Of a stretch of DNA of 64,000 nucleotides, positions 44,208 through 54,870 are shown in pieces. Position 1 is the first letter of the stretch. Each line of letters begins with the position of its first letter. The notes under the pieces are model-generated. The model had not been told where the DNA came from and made no database searches. It was given only the letters and a program-made list of their open reading frames with translations. The stretch covers positions 1-64,000 of the forward strand of contig MCFE01000336.1 of NCBI GenBank assembly GCA_002104905.1, given 5' to 3'. The position numbers and the translations under genes were made by a program. This DNA comes from Basidiobolus meristosporus CBS 931.73 (Eukaryota; Basidiobolomycota; Basidiobolomycetes; Basidiobolales; Basidiobolaceae).

Positions 44208-46299
44208 TGGATCCACACAAATGTTATATGGCCGATTGATTAATAGCACCTAAATACCGTGCAAGCGCTTCGAGTCAGGGTAATCGATTATTTTCAGGAC
44301 GAGGTGCTGCGAAATTGGTTAGCAATAATAAGTCAATCCGCGAGGTAGGCAGTCAGATAGCATATAGCGGAAGTAAGAAAATGAAGTTGGAAGGCAGGGT
44401 TATAAAACTGATGTATTGGCAAACTATACTGATTGAAAGAAACGATAGTTGAGCTGGAGATATGAGAGACTGGCTGATATATAAAGTTATTGAGTGAGGG
44501 GATAGATGAGATATGGAACACGGATATACATGAGATAAGCTAGTCTTTTTGAGTCAAATACACCTTCCTGGTTGGATCCAACCAGCCCACTTATCACTTT
44601 CACTTGATCACTGATATCCGCATTGAATCTTAATCACTCGATTTCAGAGGGTACTGATTGGTGCTAATTACGGAGGATATGTGTATGCATTGGATATACT
44701 CGTATGAGACGATCATATATAAGGTTTAAAGGCCCGACCAAAATCACATGCATTATCAAGAGCAGTTATGGCCTCAGAGAAAAGCGCGGTTTCTAGTAAA
44801 CATGCGGTAGTTGCATAGGGCATGTGCTCATTGCCAAGCGATTTTTTTCCTAAAATGATGAGATTACAAAGTATACGGTTGGAATTACCATTCGATGAAA
44901 ACATCCCTAAATCTGGGAACACGGCTAGTCACAAAATCTTCTGCTGAAATTCATTGCTGCTTTTTGACCAGCAACCATCAATCTTTCTAAGGGCCATCCA
45001 TTTTATAGCACTACTAATTACCATGAATGGTATACAATATCAGTCAAGTCTTTTTTGAGAACTGGGGCCAGGGGACGGGACAATCTGGATGTTGCTATGT
45101 GGAAGCCCTAACAACGAGACCCAAGAGTCCAACTTGGAATCGTGCTGTGATGACAGACCTAATTTTAGACGTGCAGCTAGCATTCTGACATGCTGAATGT
45201 AATGTTGGTATAGAATTAGCGATGTGGCTTTCGTATTGAACTGCTTCAAACGTTTTCACATGTCTAATCTACGAATGATAACGACTATTACGACACAATT
45301 TCTCTTATGGCATTTCCGATCATCTTCGTGCCTAATTTAGCAAGAGACCCCAAATTCCAAACACTGTGCAAAACGCAAGTTGTAGCCCTAAAGGAAGTTT
45401 TTGTTCACACCCAAAGAAATCCCTTAATCGATATAAGCAGAATGTCAGCCTGAATTCCGATATTCTGTGGCGCCGGAGTGACCCTGGTTCCTGATGTATC
45501 AAGGTGCTTCTACGTTCACTCATCAATCGAGGAACAAACTGGAGATCCTCGTATGGATGTGGCAAAGTATCAAGATTGGGGAATATAGTGGGCACTAGCT
45601 ATAGCTCGCTCTTTTCCTGAGAGAACTAAACTCTCATGACTGAAGCTCTGTCACAAATGTCTCAAGAACCACTCCTATATTTCAAAATACCGGTGGGTTT
45701 TACCGGATCTTTCAGAATACCAACTATAGGTAGTGCTTTGTCAGCTCTTGATACAGGTAGTGATAGATATTTAGTAGCTGAGTGTTGTGCTAACCAGTCG
45801 ATTGCTTTCAATTTCCTAAAGTGACTTCATATTGCAGAATTATCTTCATCCATTGGAGAAGTATACGATTGACAGAATTGTGAACCAAACTGAGCGAATG
45901 GGTGTCATGATTACGAAGCCAATCCTAAGGACACTGGTGAACGTAGGCCACTCGGAAATATGTTATAGAAAATGGTGTTAATGGATTAGATATACACGAT
46001 TCATACAAACAGGAATTGGCTTGGAGTGAAGGTTCATTTCATGGAGGCGTATTTGATATGATGAAGTATTTAGTAATATGAGTGCTTAAATAGCGCCTAA
46101 TTGTATAAACTAGGAGTACCATGTTAGTTGCTGGTAGATATATATTCATATATATATTTATTTCTTACATAGTCAATGAAGACTGTCTCGAAATACCTGG
46201 AACCAAGGTCTATATTCTTTGCAAGGCTCAAGGAAGTATTGGCGGTGATTTGGACAACTATAAGACTTGCATGATGTTCACTTGCTTTATTGAGTTCAT
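44208..46299. other. intergenic, possible decayed gene
   Basis: Three minus-strand open stretches in a row (about 45595-45332, 45249-45040, 44922-44713) have protein-like composition. I could not join them with canonical splice sites, and no family is recognised. They may be fragments of a dying gene. Confidence 0.3.
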
Positions 46300-46689
46300 A
46301 TAAAGTACTTATACTCCTGGGGAAATTTGTGAAGCGAATGACAAGAATGCTTTAAGAAAGGTATCAGGAATTGGTGCACAAAATTTGAGGGCTTTTGGAC
46401 AAGTTTGAAAATGCTGATTTCCAAGCCCTCACTTAAGCATTGGCTAATATCTTACAAGCTAAATTCCAAGCAACTAGCTCATAAATTACAACAATCTAGA
46501 TAGAATTTTCATATATATGGTTAGCTCAAGTGGAGCTATATATTTGTCAATTCAACACAAAAATACTATTTCTACTCTTAGAAGGGTGTGGTAAGATTTG
46601 TTGGATGTATACTAATAAAGGTTCCAAGGGTATATGTACAAGGTATGGGAGCTGTAGCTACTGTAGGACTCTTCATACACAGGGTACTC

Positions 46690-46945
46690 TGCTGCAAATA
46701 TCGTAATTACACCTAAATATTCAGCTAACATGGATACTTAAATCATAGTCTACAAATCTTAGAGAACTCTGGCCAAACTGCTTGTTGGGATTTACTTGGA
46801 ATATTCTCACCAAAACATCAGGTACCCAGGAAATAAAGCTTGATAAGTTGTCCAGATAGCCCCACACTTTGCACACATGCTCTTGTGTCCTTTCTAAACA
46901 TATTATACATAGCTTTATAGCCAAGACTATGTAAAAGTAATATTT
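46690..46945 (+). repeat. AT-rich dispersed repeat, copy A
   Basis: Begins AATTACACCTAAATATTCA and contains the family blocks CTACAAATCTTAGAGAA, CTTGTTGGGATTTACTTGGA, CACCAAAACATCAGGTACCCA, CTTTGCACACATGCTCTTG and GCCAAGACTATGTAAAAGTA. The same blocks in the same order recur in copies B and F. Confidence 0.85.
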
Positions 46946-47140
46946 ATACTTCTACATGATCTTGGCAAAACAAACATGTTTATACTTTTACATGAGCTTT
47001 TCAGCATACATCTGTGGGCTATGTCTAGAAAAGTCCTAGAAGCATGTGTGCAGAGTTTGGAGCCCTTGGGTAATGTTGAGACTTTTTTCTGACTTAGTAC
47101 CTCATCTTTGGCAAAAAAAGCAAGTACCCACAAAGAGCTT
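46946..47140 (-). repeat. AT-rich dispersed repeat, inverted partial copy
   Basis: Contains reverse-complement blocks of the family, such as ATCTTGGCAAA and AAGCATGTGTGCAGAGTTTG. With the end of copy A it forms a large near-palindrome centred at about 46943 (GCCAAGACTATGTAAAAGTA against TACTTCTACATGATCTTGGC). Confidence 0.7.
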
Positions 47141-47244
47141 GGGTAAACTATTTTTAAGGCTGATAGATATGAACTTCGTAACTAAGCTAATGGAGCACTT
47201 ATATGTAACTGCACAATCTACTACATACACTAAGCTTAGACTGG

Positions 47245-47557
47245 TTTTTGTTGTAAAAACTCGTATTTCCACCTAAATATTCACCTAACTTAGTCACTTA
47301 TATCATCACCTTCAAATCCTAGAGAATACTGACCAAAATTCCTTGTCGGGATTTACTTAGACTATTTTCACCAAAATACCAGGTACCCAGAACATGATAA
47401 TTCTCAAAGTTGTCCAAACAGCCCCAAACTTTGCACACATGTTCTTGGGACCTTCCTTAACCTATTCTACATGCTTGTTATGCCAAGACCATGTAAAAGT
47501 ATATATTACTACTTTTACATTCAATAAAGCATTAAGTGAAAACCACATAATCTACTT
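47245..47557 (+). repeat. AT-rich dispersed repeat, copy B (left part)
   Basis: Same block order as copy A, followed by an 11-bp perfect inverted repeat (ATGTAAAAGTA 47491-47501 and TACTTTTACAT 47510-47520) and then CATTAAGTGAAAACCACATAATC. It breaks off at ATCTACTT and resumes at 47844. Confidence 0.85.
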
Positions 47558-47843
47558 TCGAAGATAGAAATGTTTTTAATGCCGTATTATTACGAAAACA
47601 TGCTGTTTAATATGGTAATGAAAGCATACTTCTGATTTTTGCGCGCAAAATAACACATGCAACAGTTACATGGTCGAGTTATATATTGTTGAATTTATCG
47701 GGCAAGGAAGACTCAACCATCGAGGGTTGTTTATACCCAACGAGAGCGGTGGAGATATCGGAACTTTTTATCACGCGAAAGGATCTGCACCTCATGGGTT
47801 TGACAAAGAAAAAAAGCTGAACTATAATATTATCGCATCAGGG
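47558..47843. mobile_element. 286-bp insertion splitting repeat copy B
   Basis: Copies E and F run straight from the TAATCTACTT block into a block like TTCACCCAATTACTTCCAGC. In copy B the two halves are separated by this segment, so it is an insertion, or a segment lost from the others. It holds the start of an open frame (47670). I see no terminal repeats or obvious target duplication. Confidence 0.5.
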
Positions 47844-47912
47844 TTCTCCAAATCACTTCCAATATCTCCAAGACTCTTACAACAGTTTTCAGTGCATGCA
47901 CACAAAGTTTGA
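47670..47912 (+). pseudogene. Gene fragment captured within a repeat
   Basis: An ATG-led frame of 80 codons. The first about 58 residues look like real protein (MVELYIVEFIGQGRLNHRGL, then NESGGDIGTFYHAKGSAPHG). The last about 20 are translated repeat sequence. The text ending about HAKGSAPHGFDKEKK has the make-up of a short beta-rich domain (H-x-G-L-F, Y-H-A-K-G), but I cannot name it with confidence. It looks like a gene 5' end cut off by, or carried into, the repeat. Confidence 0.4.
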
Positions 47913-48350
47913 AAACCTTTGCATAAGTTTGCAAATATTTGTGTCTTTAGTACTGGAGCTTTTGGTGGATTATTCTAAAGTATTCGCAGCAACAATCTGG
48001 GCAAGCTAAGCTAAGACTCATAGGCTATGACCAGAGTCCCCATTCTGAGGGAACATTTAGGTGTAATCACAAGATTTCAATTTTAAGCCTCTATCTGTTC
48101 AGCATATTATCTGTGGTAGTCCATTTAAAGTATTGTCCATAAAGCTTTAGTTGACACAAGCCTTATGATTCCTAGACCTCTCCATACCCCCAAGTTTTGC
48201 CTACATGCTCCAGCAACCTATTCAAGTTTACCTAACATGCTTGCTTTGACCTAGCCTTAGTATATATATTGTATCTTTGCATTTATAGAGATTGCACAAA
48301 AATATAAGTACTGTATGTCAATTCAACAAATCTTCAAGTGAGAAACCACA
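47844..48350 (+). repeat. AT-rich dispersed repeat, copy B (right part) and decayed copy C
   Basis: Resumes with TTCTCCAAATCACTTCCAAT and AAGACTCTTACAACA, matching the end of copy F. From about 48055 a more decayed copy follows, with weak matches to the CACATGCT and ACCTATTC blocks. Confidence 0.6.
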
Positions 48351-48776
48351 CTTTCCTACAAATATTCCAAATTGCTTTGTATTGGACACAGTTTCCTTCA
48401 GCATTGAGAGTGAGCAACACTGTTAATTAGGAGCTAAACAGCATATTTAGTGCATTTTCATAGCATGTAGTTCCATCCGTTGCAAAATACTAGAGCATAA
48501 ATCAGAAAATTGGTGAGTTTGTCTAGAGGATCTGCAAAGCATCTCACAATAGACCTAGGTTCCATATTGTTAGCAAAGAATATCTGAATAAATTTTGAGA
48601 CCCAATAGAAACTAGCCAAGAGTATCCTGTTGACACTCATCATTGCTTAGTGAAATCTCATGAAACCAAGCAGTTTCTGGTTTACAACATCTGTGGAGTT
48701 TCTGGGCCCTTATAACTGATGGGGATTTCATCAGGATGCACGTATTTGGCTTCAAGAGCCTGCATCATCTTCTAGC

Positions 48777-49010
48777 GTGTCACCAAAGAAAAGAAGATCA
48801 TGTGTGGCTGACAACTGTCATTTCCACTTGTTGGGTCACAAACAGCACTACAAGCTGAAATACCAACGTCTTATGATAGCGGGACAGATGCTGGGAAAGC
48901 GTATCCACAACGCTTATGAACACACAGCTCATGCGCATACTAAACGTCGTTGCAAACCCCGTATGAAACCTGCTTTCAGATCCGAGGCCACATGCGACAA
49001 GACCTGCTGA
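48777..49010 (+). other. Basic Cys/His-rich open frame, possible element remnant
   Basis: An open frame with no ATG at its left end. It is rich in Lys, Arg, His and Cys (SPKKRRSCVADNCHFHLLGH; AHTKRRCKPRMKP; ATCDKTC). The make-up suggests a nucleic-acid-binding fragment, such as a transposase or zinc-knuckle piece. Its place at the edge of the repeat cluster fits that. No family identified. Confidence 0.25.
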
Positions 49011-49929
49011 CTCTTAACGAGACTACTAAGACTCCCTCATCTTGGATCCAATAATATTTCCATTGCACATGCTGTTTGGTTTCTAAATCAGAATAAATAC
49101 CAATTTCAAGGGGCTGGCATTTGAAACAGAAATTCACGGCTCCCGAAACGGCATCTGATCATTCTCTATGGCCTTGATCCAAGCGCACTTTATGGCGGTT
49201 GCCGAATGTAACGTACAGCACTGTAGAGAAGCGACCATATTGACCATCTGAGTGTATCAAGTGACACCCAACATGAAATGGAGCCTGGGGAGTTGCCACG
49301 ACTGGTGGTTTTAATATGGATTAATACAGCTCCTGAAATCAACATCACGCTTGCATCACTCTTATCGCGATATCTTTATTATCACCCAATCTCCGCAGAA
49401 AGGAGGTTTCCCCGGACTACGGCCGATCAGGTTGAAGTCAAATGGTGCCCCGATTTTCGGATACACTATACATCACAATTACCCCTAATGGAAACCCACA
49501 TCTGTTTTATAGGCAATGTAACGATTGAGTTGTAAAGCTATAGGATACAGCAGACCAATCTTAACATGCAGGGTGTTGCATGCTGTGCACTCTCTGAGGC
49601 AGTGTTAAGGTCTCTTGGGGCTTCCATCCGCTGCCCGCTGCTGCCATGGCCCTGGTAGGCACTAGGGTGTTCACGCACCTATTAGGTTGGGAAAGAGATC
49701 GACAGCCAGGCTTATCTCTCAATCAATAGGTGACCACGTGCGCGCTTGTGACGTGCGAACAACATCTGATATTAGCTGAAAACCCCTTGAATATTGGACA
49801 GTATCTACCAGTAGTATTAATTTACAGATTTACAGATAGGCTTGTTTCACCAACGGATACTAGATGACTCGAAGTGTTTTCTGAATCAACAAACTAGTGT
49901 ATGCGATAGGGATCGATGGGGAATACTGA
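49011..49929. other. intergenic, nothing identified
   Basis: 3' flank of the amidohydrolase-like gene. A short open frame at about 49278-49535 (+) has no recognisable product. Confidence 0.45.
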
Positions 49930-51102
49930 CTAAACATAGAGCTCATTGGGATACTCCCGGCTTAGCGGTAATGGATAATGGCTCCGGAGGGCGAAATTCT
50001 CCACCTCCTGGCCAGTCATTGGATAGTGGCGACTAACGAAGTGATTGATAATGTCTGCCATGTCATTGACTAATTTGTTCCGGATCTCCATACTTCCGCG
50101 GCGCAGATGAGCAGGCAGCTCAATCTGTACGCCATCAATGCTAAGACTAGTGTGACGCTGCAAACAGTATCCTCCGCGATAGTATTGACCCCCATTAGGC
50201 GAAGGTATTGATGGAGAAGGCACCGTTTTGTAGGCCTTGCGCTCGAATAGCCCGCCTAACGAGTTGGGGCCTCGGATCAGGTCCAGAAAGTGGTTTCTAC
50301 GCCCACTGAGACCGCGTAGGCTGCTACTTTGGCTGACAGTGCCGCTGGCTGAGTGCTCATTGAGCCTATCAAGGTCTGACGCATGAACAAGGTAGCCTAA
50401 CTCAATCCATTTTTCTGGATGCTTCTGACCATGTAGGTCGATGTATAGACCCCTCCCAAAACTACGCTCCACCTGCTTAGTTGCTATCTCCACGAGACGA
50501 TGGTACTCTAGCCAGGTGTGTGCCGCTTCACTACTTGAAAATGGATACTCATGAATATCTCGGTTCACGTCTACCTTTCTACGGTTAAGGTGGCATACAA
50601 TGAGATGGGGTCTTTTTCCGTAAAGACCAAGCCTCTCGGTCAGGTCTTTGGCAATCTCATGGGTGTTCAGGTCGTTTAGTAGACGCACTCCCGGGAGGCT
50701 TGGTCTATCGGCGACATTCTCTGGCATCAAGAAGCCCCCATGGGGAGCGGCCAAGACAATGGGAGAATTCCCAGGGATGTACTCAACAAACCGATTTGTT
50801 CCGTAGTAGCTCTTGACATTTGGATTGGGTGTGTAGAATGAAGATGTGATCGAATTGGGTTCATTGCTGTACTGTATGTTTGGGATCTCGTCCTTTCGAG
50901 AGGCGGTCAATAATACATAGGAGAGTAGGCGGCCGGCATCTACGTTATTTATATCCACCTTTGGGGAAGGCGTGGATGGAGCCAGCTTGTCCGAGGCAAG
51001 CTTGGGGCCATTTCCGGTATACGTCTGGATGTCCTTCTTCAAGACAAGCCTTGCTAATGAACGGCTTGCGATCCGTGAGGAAACAACTCGGTGAAGATTC
51101 AT
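49930..51102 (-). CDS. N-formylglutamate-amidohydrolase-like protein
   Basis: Intronless, 390 residues from the ATG at 51102. The first about 30 residues are rich in Arg and Ser and lack acids (MNLHRVVSSRIASRSLARLV), like a mitochondrial presequence. The core shows the family marks: IVLAAPHGGFLMPENVADR, LNDLNTHEIAKDL, HLIVCHLNRRKVDVNRD, YIDLHGQ, and near the end GGYCLQRH and VQIELPAHLRR. The bacterial founder hydrolyses N-formyl-L-glutamate in histidine breakdown. Relatives in fungi have unknown substrates, so the reaction is not assured. It lies alone between two repeat-rich stretches. Lack of introns, when most neighbours have several, would fit acquisition from bacteria, but that is untested. 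Confidence 0.82.
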   Translation of the reverse strand: MNLHRVVSSRIASRSLARLVLKKDIQTYTGNGPKLASDKLAPSTPSPKVDINNVDAGRLLSYVLLTASRKDEIPNIQYSNEPNSITSSFYTPNPNVKSYYGTNRFVEYIPGNSPIVLAAPHGGFLMPENVADRPSLPGVRLLNDLNTHEIAKDLTERLGLYGKRPHLIVCHLNRRKVDVNRDIHEYPFSSSEAAHTWLEYHRLVEIATKQVERSFGRGLYIDLHGQKHPEKWIELGYLVHASDLDRLNEHSASGTVSQSSSLRGLSGRRNHFLDLIRGPNSLGGLFERKAYKTVPSPSIPSPNGGQYYRGGYCLQRHTSLSIDGVQIELPAHLRRGSMEIRNKLVNDMADIINHFVSRHYPMTGQEVENFALRSHYPLPLSREYPNELYV

Positions 51103-53600
51103 GATGATCAACAATTTCCTGGTTAAGCGAAGGGTTTACTATAAGCGGATTATTAAGAACGAATGGAGTGCAGTCCCAAAAGCGGCACGTAAAATTTTTA
51201 CGAAAGGCAAATTCAAGGTTGACTCGGTGGAAAACAATCCCATTAAGTAGCAGTCGATGAGGCAGCTACTGAGGGAGTGTTTCCAATTACGGGGATCGTT
51301 GTGGGATATCCCCTGTATTTGGTTAGGGATCAGTAATAATGCGGTCTGACCAGTATACGATCATGACTCCGGATCACTCAAAGAGGAAACCCTTCGCGAG
51401 GGCCCAAATATAATGGATCACCTATATTTAAGCCAGTTGGCTGGATTTTGTGTACCTGGAACAGGAATGTATATTGAGTTGGTTGGGAGCATTGATGTAA
51501 ACAGAAGTCTCAAAGACCTTGTGTTCGGGGCCATTTACACAATACATTATGAGGCTTGAGTGTTGTCAACCTCCATGCAATTCCTATTTGATCATGTGTG
51601 CGGCCCTTACATGCATCCGTCTTTGCAAAATGGGCTCATGATGACCAGGATTCGCTGGGAAAATCACCATGGCTTTGGGTCCAATGCAGAATAGCAAGCC
51701 CAACAATAATGGAATCTGCCAGGCCTGGGTGGGCGAATGAACGCGACGGAGGTGCCACAGCCTTTGTATTGTCATTGTAACAGAATGTTTTACGTAGCTT
51801 TACGCCTGGATGTGTGCTAATTCACACGTGTGGTGTATTCTCAAACCATCATTATTTATGCATTCCTTCACGGCGCATGCATGGAGCGGGGATGCCAATA
51901 TCTCCTTTCTCTTGTTGCAAAAGTCTAGACGCCCGGCAAAGGCACCACCGCACCTAGTCCCCAGAGGAGCTAGCGAATCCAGCCACAGCCGCCACTCTAA
52001 TCTCCAAACAATTGGAACGGTGTTGATGGCTAATGTCTCCCTTGGCAAGTGGTGACATCATGCTCCACATGCAATGAGCCCATCTGATCCTGTAGGTATC
52101 TCGATTTGGAGTGCGGAGGATATTTTATTTATGAGGCACCTGGATGTCACTTTCGGAAACACAAATGTACCCTCAAGTAGGGCAATATCCGGCTCTGCCA
52201 GCCTGGGAGCTCTTGCCTGTTCAGCTCAGATGGAACATTTAGTATTGGGCGTGTGAGTACCAGGGAGCACATGATACCATGGGGCCCTTTTTAAGTCGAA
52301 TATGGCCCGGATGTTTATAAATCAATATGTATTTAGGCTTGTGATGATATGGCTTAGCCCAAACAGAGCTGCATTTTTGGAAATGCAGTTGCATGGTATA
52401 TCGATGAATTCTTGGGCCATCATTTTCACGGGCAGATTTTCACCTGTGTTATGCGTATCATGGCTGACTACCGAAAAGGTGGATGGTAGCCAAGTGAATG
52501 TGGGTTAGGTGAAATGTGAGATAATTCCCATCACATGTGTCGCTATTATTGGTCCTTGAAATAGCTATAGGGCTATTGAAATCCAGTTCTCTTATCTGTT
52601 GGTGGGGCTACTCATCTGCATAGAACATGTTGTACAAAAACTCATTAATAATCAAAAAGATATTGAGGTTCGTGAACTTTCGAATAAACGGGACCAAAGG
52701 AGAGGTGATACGCAGAGAAGCCAATTTAGAACTCATAGACTCCAGCAGCCGAATGCCCCGAGGCTCGTAATTTGGCTGATTTCAGACAACTAAGCATTCT
52801 CGAGTTCCATGTTACTTGTATTCTAGTAGGTGCTTGTTGCTCGAGATACCAGGTTTGAACACTGAAGCCATCGCAAATATCTAGGTTGCTTCTACATTGT
52901 CATGCTGGCGGGTAGTTCCACAATTGACGGAGAAATAGGTCTGTCTGGACCAAAAAAAGTTGTACAGCTATCACAGAATAGTGCCTGAGTATTCCAACAG
53001 TAGGGCTTCCTCTTACGTTGCGATTTTAATGTTTGATGTTGAAGTGAACTATGGCTAGAGTGTAATCTTGGCAAATAGAGGTGATAGTGTTACCGATGGA
53101 CGTCAAAACTAATTTAAGCTCTAAATATTTTGGAATTTAAGCGTAAATACTGAAAAGTGATATTTATATATGGTTCCAATTCCTTTGAAGATCTAGGATA
53201 TAGTTGGTATTGCGCCATGCTTGTTGATATTCCCCACTTGGTCATTGTCGTGATTTATTCAGACTTCTAGTTCATGTTAAATCATGATATCATAGTAGCT
53301 AGGAACATCCAGAAAACCATTCACACATTTTAAAATCGATGAAGTATTTAACTTCGCATTGTTCATGCCATTTGCTCATCCAGCTCATATCAGCTCTTAT
53401 ACTCTATTCAGCGTCCAACATGTTATGACTTGTCAGAAGTTATCTGCTCAACAGAGAACTGGCCTACAGATCCTTTGGAAGTTTTTTGAGAAAGTTGGAA
53501 TACCCTATATGTCCGGGATAACTGATTGGTATTGGAGAAGTTAAAGTAGGTTGTTTATTCACTAGTAAACCTTGGTCAAAGCAATAATAAGATCGTGCAC
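51103..53600. other. long intergenic region, nothing identified
   Basis: Upstream region of the amidohydrolase-like gene plus about 2 kb of unassigned sequence. Only chance-like short frames. Confidence 0.5.
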
Positions 53601-53739
53601 ATTGTTTATGGTCTTATAGATTAGTTTTAATGTTTGGGGATTTCCGGGACTATCAAGCTTATCTATAAGACCACAAGCTAAATACTATGAGAGTATTTCA
53701 GATTGCGGTAGTTAGCTTAAGAAAAGTTTATGCAATGTG

Positions 53740-53965
53740 TTGTAAGATTTGTATTTACACTCAAATATTTGATGGATTTGGTCACTTAGATCACAGCTTA
53801 TTGGCTTTACTATCTCATGCCCAAATTCTTTGATGGGATGTATTTAAAATATTTCCACCAAAATGACAAGTACTCAGAGCCTGAAACCCACACAAAGCTG
53901 CTCAAGAGCCTGAAAGCTTGTGCACATGCTCTTGGCACCTTATCAAGTATGATATATGTCTTTTT
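53740..53965 (+). repeat. AT-rich dispersed repeat, copy D (diverged)
   Basis: Recognisable blocks: GATGGGATGTATTTAAAATA, CACCAAAATGACAAGTACTC and TGTGCACATGCTCTTGGCACC, in the family order, with clear decay. Confidence 0.7.
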
Positions 53966-53984
53966 CTGTTGCGGATAATCAGGT

Positions 53985-54265
53985 TACACCTAAACCATTC
54001 ATACTCCTTAAGATTCTATTGAGTTTATTGCTAAACTATGAGTCACTTACTTGAGATTTATATGATACTTGAAATTGGTGAGGGCCTTCCAGTTATCAAC
54101 ATTCTCAGACTCATCCAATAGCCTGCAAACTTTGCATGCAGCTTCCTGTGATCTTTTTTAAGATACCCCTCAGAGTCTTGAAGCATTTTAGTACTGGTAC
54201 AATAAGTCATTAAGTGAGCACCACCTAATCTACTTGTTTTTCCATCACTTCTAGCAACTTCTATA
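53985..54265 (+). repeat. AT-rich dispersed repeat, copy E (diverged)
   Basis: Starts AGGTTACACCTAAACCATTC and has CTGCAAACTTTGCATGCAGC. It ends AAGTCATTAAGTGAGCACCA then CCTAATCTACTTG, running on without the insertion seen in copy B. Confidence 0.65.
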
Positions 54266-54504
54266 CTCCAATATCAGTGCAAATAATTTGAGAGCTAAAC
54301 AAGTAGGTTGTATCTCTATCATGGCTTAAAAGTGGTTGGGTGAACACTGCTATATGCATGAAGAAGATTCACATGCTTTAATCAAGTGTAACATCAGAAG
54401 GTGAATGCTAACCTCAAAGAATAAAGAGTTGCATTTGCATAGCTACTGAGATTCCAGTAGGTAATGTGTATTTTGGACCAATTCAACACTTGACCTTTTA
54501 TCTT

Positions 54505-54870
54505 TTAGTAAATTTCATAATTACACCTAAAGATTCACCGGACTTAGTTACTTATACCATAGTCTGCAAATCTTAGAGAATTCTGGCCAAATTCCTTGTT
54601 GGGATTTTCATGGAATGTTTTCACCAATACATCAGGTGCCCAGAATATGAAAATTCTCCAAACTGCCCCAGACTTAGCGCACATGTTTTTGGGACCTTCC
54701 AAAATAAGCTTTACACCTTTTGTTTGCCAAGACTATGTAAAAGTATAAATACCACCTTTATGTTCAATAAGTCATTAAGTGAAACCCACATAATCTACTT
54801 GTTCACCCAATTACTTCCAGCATCTCCAAAGCTCTTACAACATACTTGGAGTAAAAAACAAAGCAAACTT
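54505..54870 (+). repeat. AT-rich dispersed repeat, copy F (best preserved full copy)
   Basis: Carries all blocks in order, from ATAATTACACCTAAAGATTC through CTTGTTGGGATTTTCATGGA, GCACATGTTTTTGGGACCTT, GCCAAGACTATGTAAAAGTA and AAGTCATTAAGTGAAACCCA, to CACCCAATTACTTCCAGCAT and CTCTTACAACATACTTGG. It serves as the reference for the family. No coding capacity seen. Confidence 0.85.

Noticed and set aside
44713-45595. A multi-exon minus-strand gene from three consecutive open stretches
   Set aside because: No canonical donor/acceptor combination joins them in frame, and no family resemblance. Left as possible decay.
46139-46165. AT-rich ATATAT tract as a functional element
   Set aside because: Simple low-complexity sequence in an AT-rich region.
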